64,000 nucleotides of DNA from Cladocopium goreaui. Its lineage: Eukaryota > Sar > Dinophyceae > Suessiales > Symbiodiniaceae. Below the pieces are notes generated by a model. The model saw nothing but the letters and a program-made list of their open reading frames with translations. It did not search any database and was not told the origin of the DNA. The stretch spans positions 542,001-606,000 of the forward strand of contig CAMXCT020001535.1 of NCBI GenBank assembly GCA_947184155.2. Direction: 5' to 3'. Positions 10,934 through 24,169 of this stretch are shown piece by piece. Position 1 is the first letter of the stretch, and every line of letters starts with the position of its first letter. A program made the translations under genes and the position numbers.

Positions 10934-11535
10934 CCCTAGCAGTCCAACCACTTGGAAAACAATGGTCGTTACCATAACCCCGTTTGTCAACTGGGGTGTT
11001 TGAGGGGTTTGAGCTGTATGCCCATATAGACGTTTTGTTGTAGCAAGCATTCATGCACACCATTGGGCGCAATCTGCTTTTTTTTTCCAGTTCACGCTCG
11101 GTTGATCCTCAACCTGCGCCTGGCCGTTGAATTGAACCTGGGCTGCTCAGACATATGCATAAGATCCAAGATATATAAAACATAAGTGCTAGCTCTGGAC
11201 ACCACATGACCATTTCAATGCAATTTACCAGAAGAGTTTGAAGGCTGATGTGCAAAGTCAAGAAACCTTTTGATCTTCAAGTGGGTAGACATAATCCTGG
11301 AGATATTGGCATCAAATGCAGCTGTGCTGAATGCGAGTGGATGGTGCAAACTTGGAAAGAACAAATGAAACCATATCATTCCAACTGGACATACCCCATA
11401 TATGTTCAAACCACGCCTTAGTTTGCTGCATCTCAAGATCCAAGAAGATCGATGAGAGGGATGAGCTTTCAAATAAGTTCCTGAGGCGGACACGTGGTAA
11501 CGACCAATGTTTTCCATGTGATTGGACTGCTAGGG
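10934..11535. mobile_element. 602-bp non-autonomous DNA transposon with 41-bp inverted ends
   Basis: The left end (10934-10974, beginning CCCTAGCAGTCCAA) and right end (11495-11535) are inverted copies with about 3 mismatches in 41 bp. The interior has no transposase-like frame; the largest frame is about 100 codons and unconvincing. No clear target-site duplication is visible, in part because the left flank is TA-rich. This fits a non-autonomous terminal-inverted-repeat element. Confidence 0.75.
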
Positions 11536-11994
11536 ACTAGTTGTATCATACCTTATATTAAAAAAAACAGTTGCTAGATAGCAAGCCAGCATAATATACC
11601 AGGTCAATCAACATACATGCACATGATGCCAAGCAGCTCTTCAGCCACGACATGGCATCTTCATCAACAAAGCCGTGATGGAAACGGCAGTTGACGCCTG
11701 GGCTAGATCTGGAAGGTGTCAAGAGATGCAGGGTGACTAGTATTTTGGGGCTAATATTATTTCAGCTAGCTTTCGTGGTGGGTCTTTCATAGTTTTCATA
11801 GTGGACCTTTCATAGTTTGAATACTCATGCATGCATGGGCACACGTGGTTGCAGCCTAGGCGCGCCGTGTGCGCATAAAGCGAAGCAAATGAAATAATCC
11901 CTTGGCTGAATTTGAGTAAATGTACAACAAAGCCAAGATTAACGCAGTCCAGTTTTATAGCAAGTTCAGTCATCTGAAAAAAATGCGCCAAACA

Positions 11995-14960
11995 ACTCAG
12001 AGCTGACAGGTTCTTATATTCACAACAAGTCTCGTGATACTTTGGACGCATGATCCATTCCTGTAGATTGTTCCTGGTAGTGGAGGATGAAGCGATAAAA
12101 CACCAACTCATCACTTGGTATGATACTCCATCAAGAACAAGGTTCAGTAAACTACCAAGCCTGATTGACATTTGGGAGTTGCTCTTGTACAGGTCCAGGA
12201 ATGTTTTCCCATCAGAATAAATGGACTCGGCTTCGGCTTCTGTCCTGAGATGTTACGCCCCAAAAACGAAAACCGTTCCAATTCAAATTCAGCTATTTTT
12301 TTTCCACTAGTTATTCATCAAGATTAAGTCTGTTTACCACCACGACAATAATTATCAAATCTATGTCATGCAGTATGCTCCCAAGTTTCAAATATCGACC
12401 GTGCTTTTCCAACTGCCCAATAAATCTCGCAGCATATTTCCTGAGCAGTGGGGAAGTCACACTTTGTAGTTTGTTAACGGGGCAGTTCAAAATCTAAAAT
12501 GCGCGTGTGCATGTGCTTGCCCACTAATGGAATTTTGTGACTGCACAAATAGAAAATATAACACACATGTGTTGCGGCCATTGCCTCATGGAGCGACCAT
12601 GCTTTTCTCCACATGCTATACTTTATAAATTCAACTCTGTCCAAACAAACTATGCTTTTCTTTGCCTGCTGTTGGTCGCATTTACCTTTACATACCAAAC
12701 CCTCACGGTGGCTACAAAATTTAAATATGCAGAACGTTATCAATTCTAGTATGTTGCCAAGGGATGCAAAACAAACTTGCCCTAATCTGCGTTTCCAAAA
12801 ACAATGCTGGAGAGAATCATGGTTCCAGCAATGACGCAAAATCTTGCAGGGTCAAATGCGGAGTACTGAGGGTTCTGGTGTGCTTCGTACACTCTTTCAG
12901 AGAGCCACTCCATGACACACCGGCCATTGAATGCCTTCAAGGTCAAGAGCACATCACCGTTTTTCTTGTAGATCTCGGTCGGGCATGCAGACGGGAACAA
13001 AACCAACTATCATGTAGATACCTTAGATACCTATCAATTTGCTACGGGCAAACAATACACCACAAAATGCACCCAGTGAAAAATACCAATGTGGTGTGGT
13101 GCCATTAGACAAATCAATCACCACAAAGCATGTCCACTCACAAAGCAAAGAAAGATAAGAATAAATTTCTGAGTCTAGAAACCATGGATTCTTTGAACTC
13201 TGGTTGTGAGCACTGTATGCGGTTAACCCTGCACCATTGTTTGAAATCCTGATAAGCACGTGCCAGCAGCAAACTCCTGGAGTATTCAGCAGGGCCGCCC
13301 CAAAACCCACAGGACAGCAGTAAATTCCTTAGATGGCAGGAGCCACGGGACTGACAAAAAACAACAATTTTGCTAGCAGGTCCCTTCAGAAGTCATACCT
13401 CTCTTGACTTAGCAAATTCAGTCAACACACCCCACCATCACAGAAAGTATACAAGGTTATATGCATTGCGTTTTTTCCTGTTTCTTTACCATATACGTTT
13501 TTTGGTTCAAAATTGGTCAAGCATCAGACTCGATCCATTGGCATCATAGAGGAGCCCGAGGTGAAACACATGCATTAAACACCACCGTATGACAGTTGGA
13601 TGGAAGTTGCGCAAGGAAATGAGCGGACCTTAAATGTCGATCAAACGCGAAATCAAAACTACCAGTAACATGTGCTCATAAAACTGGATGAACGAGTTTG
13701 AGGATACAGATACAACATATTTCAAATCAATTTTCTGAAAACAAAACTCTAGATCAACCTTCTTGACAAAGTTGCAAATTCCCTGAGCAGGCAGGCGTTC
13801 TTCACACCAATCATCCAAGTCAAACATGTTATCATACCAATTACTGGAAGGTTCCAGATTCCAGTACAGGTCCTTCCACTCACCACTTGAAAGAGCTCGA
13901 CAATGGTGGCATACCTGGATTCCTGTCCACGATGTCCTTTCAAAACGAAATATTTTCTTCAACCAGCTCCAGTCACCCCTGACTTCTGTTGTGGCGAAGA
14001 GTAACGCGTCATGAGTTATCCATTTGCCAGCTTTTTTTTGAAGGTTTGGCCCTAAAGGGTCTCCCCAAGCTCCTGCCTCAGGGTGTCGTCCTTCCCAAAG
14101 GGCATTCAGGCTCCATGTAAGTCTCCTATAAACAGTTTGCAATGTATGGTAGCCCCAAAGTTCATGATCTCCTATGGAGAAAAGTAAGAACCTCGACAGG
14201 CGGACTGAGCCTGGACGCCATAGCACCAGGTTCATAAAGATCCCGATTAGCTGCACAACTTTGCCATATTGCGTGGTAACACGTGCGTTGTCACCAAATA
14301 TCCCCAAAGGAATGCGATCAAAGTTGTCGCAACTCTGCGCCCACTTCTCCCCAAAGTGGGAATGGTGGTTCCAGTACCTTCGAACCTCCTCACGAGGAAT
14401 CGCCACTTTTGCTTTGTTGAATAGGTATTCTATTACTAAGTGTGGGTCCAATATTGGTCTGTCTTCCAGTCGGTGCTTGAATTCACCGTCGCTCAAGTCT
14501 TTGAATTTCACAGGAACTCGGATTGTTTGTATTTCCTTGTGTTCCAGGCAGCCACACGTAATTAAACGAAACCAACACAGTTTGAAAGGACATTTGTCAA
14601 TATTATATATATCAATGAAAACCCAAGTAACACTGGAGCTTGAAGCATTGCAAAAGCCTACTAGAATGTCAGTGTATCTTTACAATGTAGGGCCTAGCAT
14701 GCAAGATGTAGCACACAAAAAAAGAATCCCCTGCAAGCCACCAGTAAGGATATCCGTCATCCAAGAGTCTGGACCATCTCCTAAGACACGCCACCAATCC
14801 CGAGAGTTGTTCTTGCCCGATAGTTTGCCAAGCCTCCGCGAGACTGGATGCATAACTCGGTTTCCAGTGTCCTGGGCAGCAAGAACTTGGAACAACTCAG
14901 GTGTAGGAATCCAATAGCCAAATTGAACAAACAAAATCACACTCCATCTACGACCTGTGA
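11995..14960 (-). CDS. Dinoflagellate multicopy family protein with RGDWSW and CHHC motifs, function unknown
   Basis: Likely exons: about 14764-14957 (GYWIPTPELFQVLAAQD); 13759-14665 (about 300 residues with IEYLFNKAKV, RIPLGIFGDNARV, LWRPGSVRLSRFLLF, RGDWSWLKKIFRF and CHHC); 12780-12983 (LKAFNGRCVMEWL); and about 12000-12252 (ESIYSDGKTFLDLYK and MRPKYHE). I remember the same motif order from numerous near-identical proteins in Symbiodinium assemblies. The Cys/His pair and repeated occurrence suggest a transposon-derived or zinc-binding protein, but no activity is known to me. The first intron fits GT-AG. An exon between 12983 and 12252 may be missing, and the C-terminus is not defined. Confidence 0.65.
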
Positions 14961-15249
14961 ACGTAAATGAATTGAAACTATGATCCGATTGAACATTTGT
15001 AACACAAGGATATTCCATCCACCAGAGTTCAAAGGTAAAAAAACTAGAAAGAATTGCAAAATGTCATATGACCCTACCAGAGCAGATTGCATTTCAAAAA
15101 AACACAACATTACTTGAAATGGACTGAAGAATCTGAACGTTCTTAGCTTGGGACTGCGTGCATGGGAAGGAAATCAACATGTCAAAACTATTTCCAGCTA
15201 AGGGGCCTGAAAACAAACTAACATACAAGCTAACACCAGAACATATCAG

Positions 15250-15560
15250 AGCCACACCCACCACCAAAAGCAACCAGAATGCCAACAGCAACAGACACAG
15301 CAACAACAACAGCAGCAGCAACAGCAGCAACAGCAGCAACAACAGCAACAGCAACAGCACCAACCACAACAAGAACAAAAACAATAACAAAGACAAACAC
15401 AATAAGACAACAATACAAGAACAAAGGCGGCCACAGCAAAAAGTTGCAACAATACCATCAACAACAGCAATAGCGATGGCAACAACAAACTCACCAGCTA
15501 TAGCAACCACAGCAACCCCTGCAGCCACAACAACAGCACGCATCATTTTTGAAACCGTAT
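15250..15560. repeat. CAA/CAG-rich low-complexity tract
   Basis: ACAACA and CAGCAA triplets read as Asn/Thr/Ser-rich on the plus strand and Leu/Val/Ala-rich on the minus strand. Neither frame looks like a real protein. Confidence 0.85.
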
Positions 15561-15629
15561 TCAAAAAACTCACAAATTCACTTGCAAAAAATGCAACATA
15601 TGCAAATCTTGAACTAAACATGTACTAGC

Positions 15630-16510
15630 CCTGTGCCTCAGGTGTTGCCAGCTAAGGCCAGCCTTGCTTTAATGGAACTCAAGTTGGTTTTAATATCAAC
15701 AAATTTCAATGTGTTCGTGTAAAATCAACAAACACCGGTATGCAAACTTCAATTGGTACCAGGATGTGAATCACTCTCCTATCAAATGATGTTTTTGGTG
15801 GATTGCTTTGAAGATGTGTCAGCATGCCTAAGCCACGCATTCCAGGCATGTTTGCTGGAAAGGGAAATCGAAGCCTTTCAAAAGGTTTAGAACCATGGGA
15901 ACGCATCGTATCGCTCGACTATCAATTGATAACTCCCATGTTATACAATATACATTATAATAAGCTTGTAATTGCACGATCGGATGAACTAGGATCGATC
16001 AGAATGGTTGATTTTGCGGTATTAGATTCCAGGTCATATCCCATGGGGGCATGGGCGCCCAACCTCTTTCCAAAAGAAATCGGAATTTGATGTTTTTGAA
16101 TCATGCATGCAAATGTAAAATCTATGATTCGCAGTCCATGACTTGTGGGTTTTGTTTTTAATGTTTTCGTCAAAAGTTAGAGGGTACCAAATACCAGATT
16201 ATCGATTTCTATACCCTACCTGAATGCCAACCAAAAATGTTTCGATCAATCAAGAGCACCAATGATAAATTTCAATCATCTAAGTCGATTAGGGTGTTTA
16301 CCAGCTCATCCTGAAGTCACATTTCAGTTTCTTATCAACTTTTTTGTTTAACATATATGCTTAAAAAAATATTGCATAATCAAATCCGATAAATATATTA
16401 TAGTTAAAGATCACCTGGTGGGATATAATTTTTATTTCCCAGAATTGTCACAGCATTCCCCACCATTTTGGGCATCCTTCTGCCCACCGTCAACTGCAAG
16501 GAACTCTGGC
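15630..16510. other. No gene seen
   Basis: AT-rich sequence without convincing exons, arrays or foldbacks. It separates the RGDWSW-family gene from the next minus-strand gene and may be intergenic or intronic. Confidence 0.5.
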
Positions 16511-16519
16511 ATGAGCTCG

Positions 16520-19500
16520 TAGCGCTTTCATGGCCTTTCCAACGCTGGAAGCCTCAGCCAGCTGCTGGAAGTTGGGCCGGTGGCTGGAAATTGACAGGTT
16601 TATCCATGATGAGGGGCATGTCATAAAGTCCTTCAGGGAAACCATGCATGTGGCTCATGGGATGTCACTCGTCAGCCAAGACACTCCACTGGAAACGTCA
16701 TCTATAGCATTCTCTAGGATAGCAGATGTCTCTGCATCAGCAAAATCTTGATCACCTGCGTGGGGGATTGGGAATTAACTCACACACTCCTTGTACCCAG
16801 AGCAATCGGAAACTGGAATCCAATTTTTGTTGGCAGAACTGCATGGCAGCCCGGGAATACTATTGAAAATACTTTTTCTTGGCGTTCCTGCCATGTGCGA
16901 CCTCCAAATCTCACGAGATGCACGTCATGAATGGTGCATGTTATCACACACACATCCAGAGTCTGGTTCCAAAGCTAAGGGAAATTTATTGAGGCGTTTT
17001 GCCACCAGCTAGATTCTTTCCAAGTCATGACTGCGCCAACAGGGCTTGCTCCCCACAGGAATGTGCCAGCAATCCAATTGATTGTACCAGAACCAATACC
17101 GATCAAAATTCCAAACTTGGTCATGTTCTAGTGACTGGTGGGTAAGAGACTGGCATATTTGGCACGTGTTCCATCCCACGCATGCCCCCAAACACCCTAA
17201 CATGACTGTACTTGAATCATATTTGAGTCTGAAATCTCAAAACAGAGACCGGGGATACGCATTCACTTGAGGTTGGCTCGGGTCAAGAAGTCCTTGTATT
17301 CCGTCTCAGCTTTGTCACACTCATCCATCCGTCGTGTGATGTTTTCAGCCTCAAAGCTAGGCCGTTAGATGGTTTGTTCCATGAAACAATATAAGTGACA
17401 AATTATGTTAGGGCCTATGTAATAAATATTAATAAATAATATATGAATGATGTATGTTTGATACTTCTTGGCAACAACCTTACAATGAATTATTACATGA
17501 AAAATACCACGTAGTAAAGTATAATCCACACAAAAACCAAAGATGAGGGGCATTGCGGAGATCAATGTCAGCCTGTAGCTTGTCCCTTTTGCTGACCAAA
17601 TTCTCCCAGCAAGTCTCGAAGTCCTTCTCAATCACACCACGGATGCCAGGACACCTCAGATGACACGATGCGGGTGCCCATGATCCTGGGAAAGGTCCCA
17701 AATGGTATCTTTGTGGGGTATATATTTTAAACTGGCTCTTAGCAATGAAAAATATGTTGGGGGGATTCCAATTATGATATTATATGATTGGTCATAATAT
17801 GGCTAGGGACGGCCTAACCTCACGAAACCAAAAAAACTATGAGGGCCATTTGCAGCCTGGCTGAAACAGCAAAAACACAATTCTGTGGGTTTCAAAAGGA
17901 TAGTGCATTACCAACTTGTAGGCATATTATGTATCCATCCAGATGCTATGTTTCAAAGGTAATAATTATGATATTAAGTAAATTAGTTTGTGGGTATATT
18001 AACTACATATACCCAAGCCCTAAACCATCATTTGGGACCGGGATGTAAACCTCTTTAGTATCCGTACCTACCATCCGTAGACCATGTTTCTTCAAACCTT
18101 TTAGGGCAACACCCCAAAACATAAACCCTAATTTGGGTTGTCGATCATTTCATTTGGTATTCGTACCTACAAGGCCTAGACCACTTGTCCTAAATCCTAA
18201 TTAGGAATTAGGGCTTTTGGTTTTGGATAGTGATCAAAACCCTAATCCGGCTGTGGGTTCCTCTTAAACCCTCACGCAAAAATATCATTTCCCATGGGAC
18301 GAACTGAAAGGAAATATCCTGGTATGGAATCGTAAGGAAACCTCGTGATAATGTTTTTTTGTAGCATGGATTTTTGAGGGTACCTGGTCAAAGCAAACCT
18401 CATATCTCATCCCACAATTAAAAGCTTACAAAATCATACGGTTTGAGAACCAATAGTCCATGATGTTCGAGTGCCAATATATTATATCTATACCATACTA
18501 TTTGGCATGGATATTTTTTTTGGATAACTATTAATCAACTAATAAAAATACCCCAGCTCCAGCACTGGCAAGGGATGGAGCCATCTTCTCTGACATGTCT
18601 GAGGCCCGATCAGCGTATTGATCACGTCAACCTTCTTCGAGGCCTTCGTGATCTTGTCACTGGCAGAGTTCAACACCTGGCCGAATTGGGGTTTCTGCAC
18701 TGTAATTGAAGGCCACCATGCGCAGACAGTTATCAATAATTTATAGGGACATAATGTCATGTTTTTTTTACACGGGTGTCTAGCAAAGAATTATTAATCT
18801 GATAAGTAGGGATCAAGATATGATAGAGTTGAAAAACATGGATTCACAATCGTCTTTTTGAAGATCTGTACTGTACCACAGAAGATGGGTATTGTTGAAG
18901 GTTTTCTGTGACCTGGCCAAATCCCAAGGGGTTCCAAACAAGACACGATCACCTCCCATTGTATGTCTATGGCAGCCGGGCTCTGGACAAGATTTCACCA
19001 GGTCTTGTAGACATATGCTTCCAACCCTGTAGCATGATGTTAATATGGTGACCCAAGTAGCTACAATGAAACAACATAGCACACACATGCGCACACACGT
19101 GCATAACCCATCTTGGGGGGCAGGCCTGCAACACAGAAAATGACCAGCCTTTTTCGCTTTGGCAATGAGCTCATTCTCTGCTTTGTCCTTTCGAGTCTTT
19201 TCTTCCTTGTCGGCTTTCTCCTTTTCTTTCCTGAGACGCTTCTGCTTCTGCTCATCAGTCTCTTTCTTCTCCTTCTTTCCCTTGCCCTTTGACTTCTTTG
19301 CCTTGCCACCCTTCTTCTTTTTCTTTTTCTTGTCCTGATTTGGGGGCTATGTCAAAACCAGAAAGACAGGTACAGTATGTGTCAGAGAAGGAAAAAGGGA
19401 GAAAGAGAGTGTGCGAAATACATTATACATGCAGCCAGTGCTTCAATCAGAGTATGAGCACAAGTCACACCCCAGAATAAGTGTATGCACATGAGTTCTG

Positions 19501-22500
19501 AACTTGCCTCACCCGACGCACCGGAATCGTTGCTTTCATCATCGCTTCCTTCATCACTTGAGGGGCTGCTTTCACTGCTGGGCTTCTTGCTCTTCTTGCT
19601 CTTTTTGGATTTGCTGCTCTTCTTGCGCTTGGTGCGGCTGCACTCAGAGTCACTCTCATCTTTGTCTGCTGCTGAGAATAAATCTTCGATTATTGAGTCT
19701 TCCTTTTCGCTGATCCCTTCGGAATCCCAAACCAAAAAGAGGCGAAGCGCCTGACAGCAGTCTGGGAGTATGGCATGACATGTCACAGGAAGTTGTATTT
19801 CCAGGGTATGTCTTTTGATATTGTTGGGTTTACTGTATGTCACATGTCGCATTGATTTTAGACTAGTGCCGAGACTTCCCGAACCCATATCACCGATATC
19901 ACCTAGCCTCAATGCCCACCCCGTCTGGGTGCCATTTGGTCTGGCTGGCGGCCAACTCTTTGTCCGCCAGCTTTGCATCACATATGCAGTCTGCGATACT
20001 TTGGTCTTGGTACTTTGAGGCTATTTGTGTACGGGTTAACCACACCCTGGCACCATGGCAAGTGGTTGTCTTCCGCTGCGTGATGGTCTTGTAGAGCTGT
20101 GAGCTTGACCATTCTCCTTTCGATGCTTCCCATGCTTCGAGAAGTATTTGCAGCTTCTCGTGACCTCATTTGAAAGGAACATTCCAGGAAACAAATTCAA
20201 TTGTTCTACTGCCAAAAATGCTATAGAAAAACTTTGAAAAACTTATCAAGTTGAAGCTGCAAACAGGATGCGATGTTCAAATGATTCACTTGCAACATAA
20301 GTGCATAGTATGTGCAAGCCATGTATGTATGTGATTTGCACACCAAGGCAACCAGCCCAAAAATATAGATAGATAGCACTCATGTAATCTCACACGTATG
20401 TATCGCATTTATGTGTGTATGTGCGGATGCTCTTTCACACCAAGTCACAGTAAGCTGCGGACTTGCCAGCCCGTCGGATTTCCACTGGGGTCTTGGCACC
20501 TGATGAGGTCACAAGTAAGTTATTGCAATCCAGAGTGTGGTAACCAAAATGTTTTGGAGCGCGTGTGTGTGTGTGTTCCACATAGGACATATATCCAACC
20601 GTAATATACATAGGACATAACACATACAGCACACACAATGCTATGCAAGACTTTCCAGTAGTACAGTTCCCACCATGCTGCATGCCTGAGCCCAACAAAA
20701 GGCATAAAACTTTTGCTAATTATGATAGCTAGCACAGGAATGTCACGGATCAAGCAGAACGCATGTATGTAAGTGCACATGGGCAAACATATTATTATGG
20801 ATTTGCTGTTTGTTTTTATTGCTGACAAGTTGCTCTTGAGACTTCGGCTGAAGCGCATGTATCTGGCGTGCATTGCTTTCTGGTGTGCTGTTTTCACCTT
20901 TTTCCGTCTGTCACCTGGCTCATCTGGCGGGCCACCACCGGTGCTAACAGTGCCATTGGTGTTGTTCTGGGATTGGTCTTCTGCATCAGCCAGGGTATCC
21001 AAAAAGTCTTGGGGGTATTCTGATGGGTGATTGATGTTGTTCTCAGCATCATCAGTATACACAATTTTGTGGTGGGGCTGCCAGGTTGTTGGGCGTGGAG
21101 GTGGCGCTGAACACTTCGGGGGCGGTGCATTTGCATTTGCAGGTGTCGCTGATGGGGTCCCTGCAGGCTGCGCAAGATCCTGTGTGTTGGCACGCTGCAT
21201 GTTTTCATTTTTTGCATGTGCAACGTGGGTGGCTCGCCTTTGACTGGTGGGAGTTGTGGTCTTGAGGCCAGGCAGTGTGACTGGTTCCTTGGGTTCCTTC
21301 TTGACAAGGAGCATGGGGGGCAGGGAAGCTTTGTTCTGACCAACACTAGCAGGAACAGGCATGCCATCTGCAGTTGCCGTGTATGCATGGGTCCGGACAG
21401 AAGCGGGGGAACCGTCACGGGGTCCACTCTGCTGAGGGGCTGCGGTGGTTTCAGGAGGTGGCTGGATTTCATTGGCTGCATCACTGCCACTGGCATCAGG
21501 TACTTCAGGGACAGCATGGGAAACAGGGACGGGCGCAGTTGCTGCATCTGTCGTGTCTGGTCTAGCTGCTTTTGACTTTGCTGCTGAGAGGCGATTCTTC
21601 TTAGCACGCTGATTTCTTTTGAGGTGTCGTGGGCGTGAAGCTTTGCTCTTGCTGCCGGTGCTGTTGCCAGTTGCTGGCTGTAAAATCGCCTGATCACCCA
21701 CTGATCCGTGCAAGATTGTTGGTGTGTTGTTTCTCCGAATCAGGTGTGGTGGTGTCACAGGGCTAAGCTTTGACATAGCTAAACCTTCCAAAGCATTGGT
21801 CCTGGCAGCTTCATCTGTGGCTGCCACTGTTGTCGCAACACTTGCTTTTCCTGGTATGCAGAGGCCCAGATGCTGATCTGGCCAGTTGTTGTATAATATG
21901 CACATTTGGGGTTTGGTTAATACACATGAAAACACATGACCTCTAGAGGAATAACTATTCATTAAAAAAACAAGCGCCCAGGAACCGTGTGTGCATAACC
22001 GCTCTTTAATAAATACATAGGGAACTATGTGCATCATGGATAGCCGATGTATTATTTTTTCGTATATTTTATAGATTTTATCATATAGTTTATAATAATA
22101 ATATACTGTATTTATTATATATTATATTATAATATATAAATATCGATCTGACTATATGGTATGTTGATCGTGCATGGCACTCCTGATACAACAACTAAGC
22201 CTAACTAATCACCCAGAGTAACCACATCAGGCAGTGTAGTCGGAGGTGACCCTGAACTCATTCAATGCTGCCAGAATGTTATATAACTGTGGTTCACTGT
22301 GAGTTCATGTTGGGAATCATCAGGGAAATAATGGATAAATTCGATGAAAAAGCCTACATGTATCAGCGAAGAACATATATAACATTTTCAGGCCAGAACA
22401 ACTAACCAAAACCATTTACACGCCACACCAAAGCACCCGAACAGGATGGCACAGAGCGGTCCTGAAGACGCCGGACTCGAAGCATCAGAAGGTGCGCCTG

Positions 22501-23930
22501 ATGGGGGTGAAGCAGTCGTAGATCTCTCTGTGGAAGAGCCTGTGCTTGCCTTTCCTTTGGTGATAGTACCCGAAGTCGTTGTAGCATCATTCAACCTATA
22601 GCAGTGGAAGCGGATATTTGGGGACATATCATATATCACAGAATTGCAATTTGTATATCTTTCAATCCCAATTGGACATGGAGTGTGAAACAAGTAAGAC
22701 TTGGACATGGCATCACCCCAGGGGAGTGTCTCAGGTGGTTGTGGGAAATTTAGAACTCGTTCCAATGTTGTGTGTGCCATGTCTAGCTCAGCTAGCCTTT
22801 GCGCTCGCAGCGCGGCCCTGGCCAGCGCTTGTTCCACCACAGAGGTCGACATCACACAGATGTACCCCAAGCTAAGAATCCTTGATCTCAAGTCTTGAGA
22901 CCAAAAACACATCAGACAACACGATCAAACGCAATTCCATCATTTTTTTCATTCTCGAAGATTTTCAACACATCTCAAAAAGGTGATTTTTGGGGGGGTC
23001 GTGGTTAACGGATGGGAAAGGGGTTTAACGGATAGGAAAGGTCGTTCACGCAAAGTTCACGGTAGTTTCACGGTAGTTTCACGCTACCATTTTCCCCACA
23101 AATATTGTGTCACTGTTCAGATCCAATTTGGTGCATTTACCATTCTGGCCAGGGCAAGGTATGTTTTGCACAGTTTCAATATGATATGGTTCCATCACAT
23201 CATATCCAGTCTAATGGTACGTTCATTGAACCCCACCCTGTGCCAGTGGCATCATCGCTATATAATATACACACATGTGGAGTTCACACGTGTAGAAGCC
23301 CCAACTGGGTTCAAAAGGAGTTCGGTTCCTTTTAGTCGAACTCACCCAGTCCAACAGTGAGGATAGGAGTATATGACCCATCAGCCACCCGGTCCAGCAA
23401 GAACTTCTTGATCTCAGCCAATCTAGCGTGTCTCCAACGGTATGGAGCCTGCCAGGTGAAAAAGGGGCACCAATGGAATTGACAAGGCCAGGGCCGAATG
23501 GACTAAGGGCAGAAATCACATATGCGATATGGGAATTTGGTTTTGATATAATTATAATATTATAATAGTGTATATATGATGGTGTCTCACTAGCTAGTAT
23601 ACTAGCAATGTATTGACATCCAACAAATATCAATTTCCAAACTCATTCGGGGGTGGTTCAAATCCACAAATTCCAGGTGCATGAGTGAAAGTTGGCCATG
23701 CCACTACTTAACTTCAAAGCTTCTATAACTATTTGCATTTTCCTTGGAAGTGGTTCTTTCTGTACCAACTGAACTGCTTTGATAGACGACAACTGAACCA
23801 AGCTGCTGACAGCCTTGATTTGGATCTGGGGTTCCACAACAGCTGGCCCGGACGGCAGGGCAAGTGCATCAGCATTGTCCTCGGCATCACGTTGGCTGGG
23901 GCGCCACAACACCCTGAGGGCAGGCAGGAG
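16520..23930 (-). CDS. Dinoflagellate multicopy family gene with HARYMRF signature and lysine-rich exons
   Basis: Exons in transcript order: about 23660-23925 (SLVQLSSIKAVQLVQKE), 23340-23455 (RLAEIKKFLLDRVADG), 22700-22870 (VVEQALARAALRAQRLAEL), 22430-22600 (Ser/Thr-rich), 20810-21870 (next entry), 20460-20515, 20045-20165 (LQILLEAWEASKGEW), 19905-19990, 19500-19690 (Ser/Lys/Asp-rich), 19135-19345 (Lys/Glu-rich), 18830-18990, 18560-18700 (SASDKITKASKKVDV), 17540-17690 (IEKDFETCWENLVSKRDKL), 17275-17355, 16990-17110 (hydrophobic, GSGTINWIAGTFLWGASPV) and 16520-16755. The order HARYMRF, then LxAWxxxxGEW, then a lysine-rich stretch is one I remember from Symbiodinium proteins of unknown function. 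Whether all exons form one transcript, and where it ends, is uncertain. Confidence 0.5.
20810..21870 (-). CDS. Large exon, proline/lysine-rich, with HARYMRFSRSLKS motif
   Basis: The longest uninterrupted coding stretch of this gene, about 350 residues. It begins with basic, Ala-rich sequence, continues through Pro/Thr/Ser-rich disordered sequence (VKKEPKEPVTLPGLK), then an acidic segment (DFLDTLADAEDQSQN), and ends in the conserved-looking HARYMRFSRSLKS. Composition suggests a nuclear or nucleic-acid-associated protein with an intrinsically disordered N-terminus; that is inference. Splice boundaries at both ends are approximate. Confidence 0.6.
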
Positions 23931-24169
23931 TGCCGGATAGCACTCGAAAAATCATATAAGCATTATATAAGCTAGCATTTGTGTAATATAAACTAGGTAT
24001 TTTAAATCTCGACGTATTGTTTTCTGAAACTTTCATGATTTCATATACCATTGGCATCAGCAAGTCAATAAGAATATGTAAGAAGTTGTAAGAATGTTGT
24101 TTAAAGCATATGTGCGAGTAATGAATAGTACAAAGATGTGGATGGCTCCAACAGCATTCTCATCTCACT

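Noticed and set aside
15094..15621. Poly-Leu/Val membrane-like protein on the minus strand
   Set aside because: Produced by CAA/CAG repeats; no flanking non-repetitive coding sequence.
18000..18280. Scattered CCCTAA words, possibly interstitial telomere repeat
   Set aside because: The words are isolated and not in tandem, so chance in AT-rich DNA is more likely.
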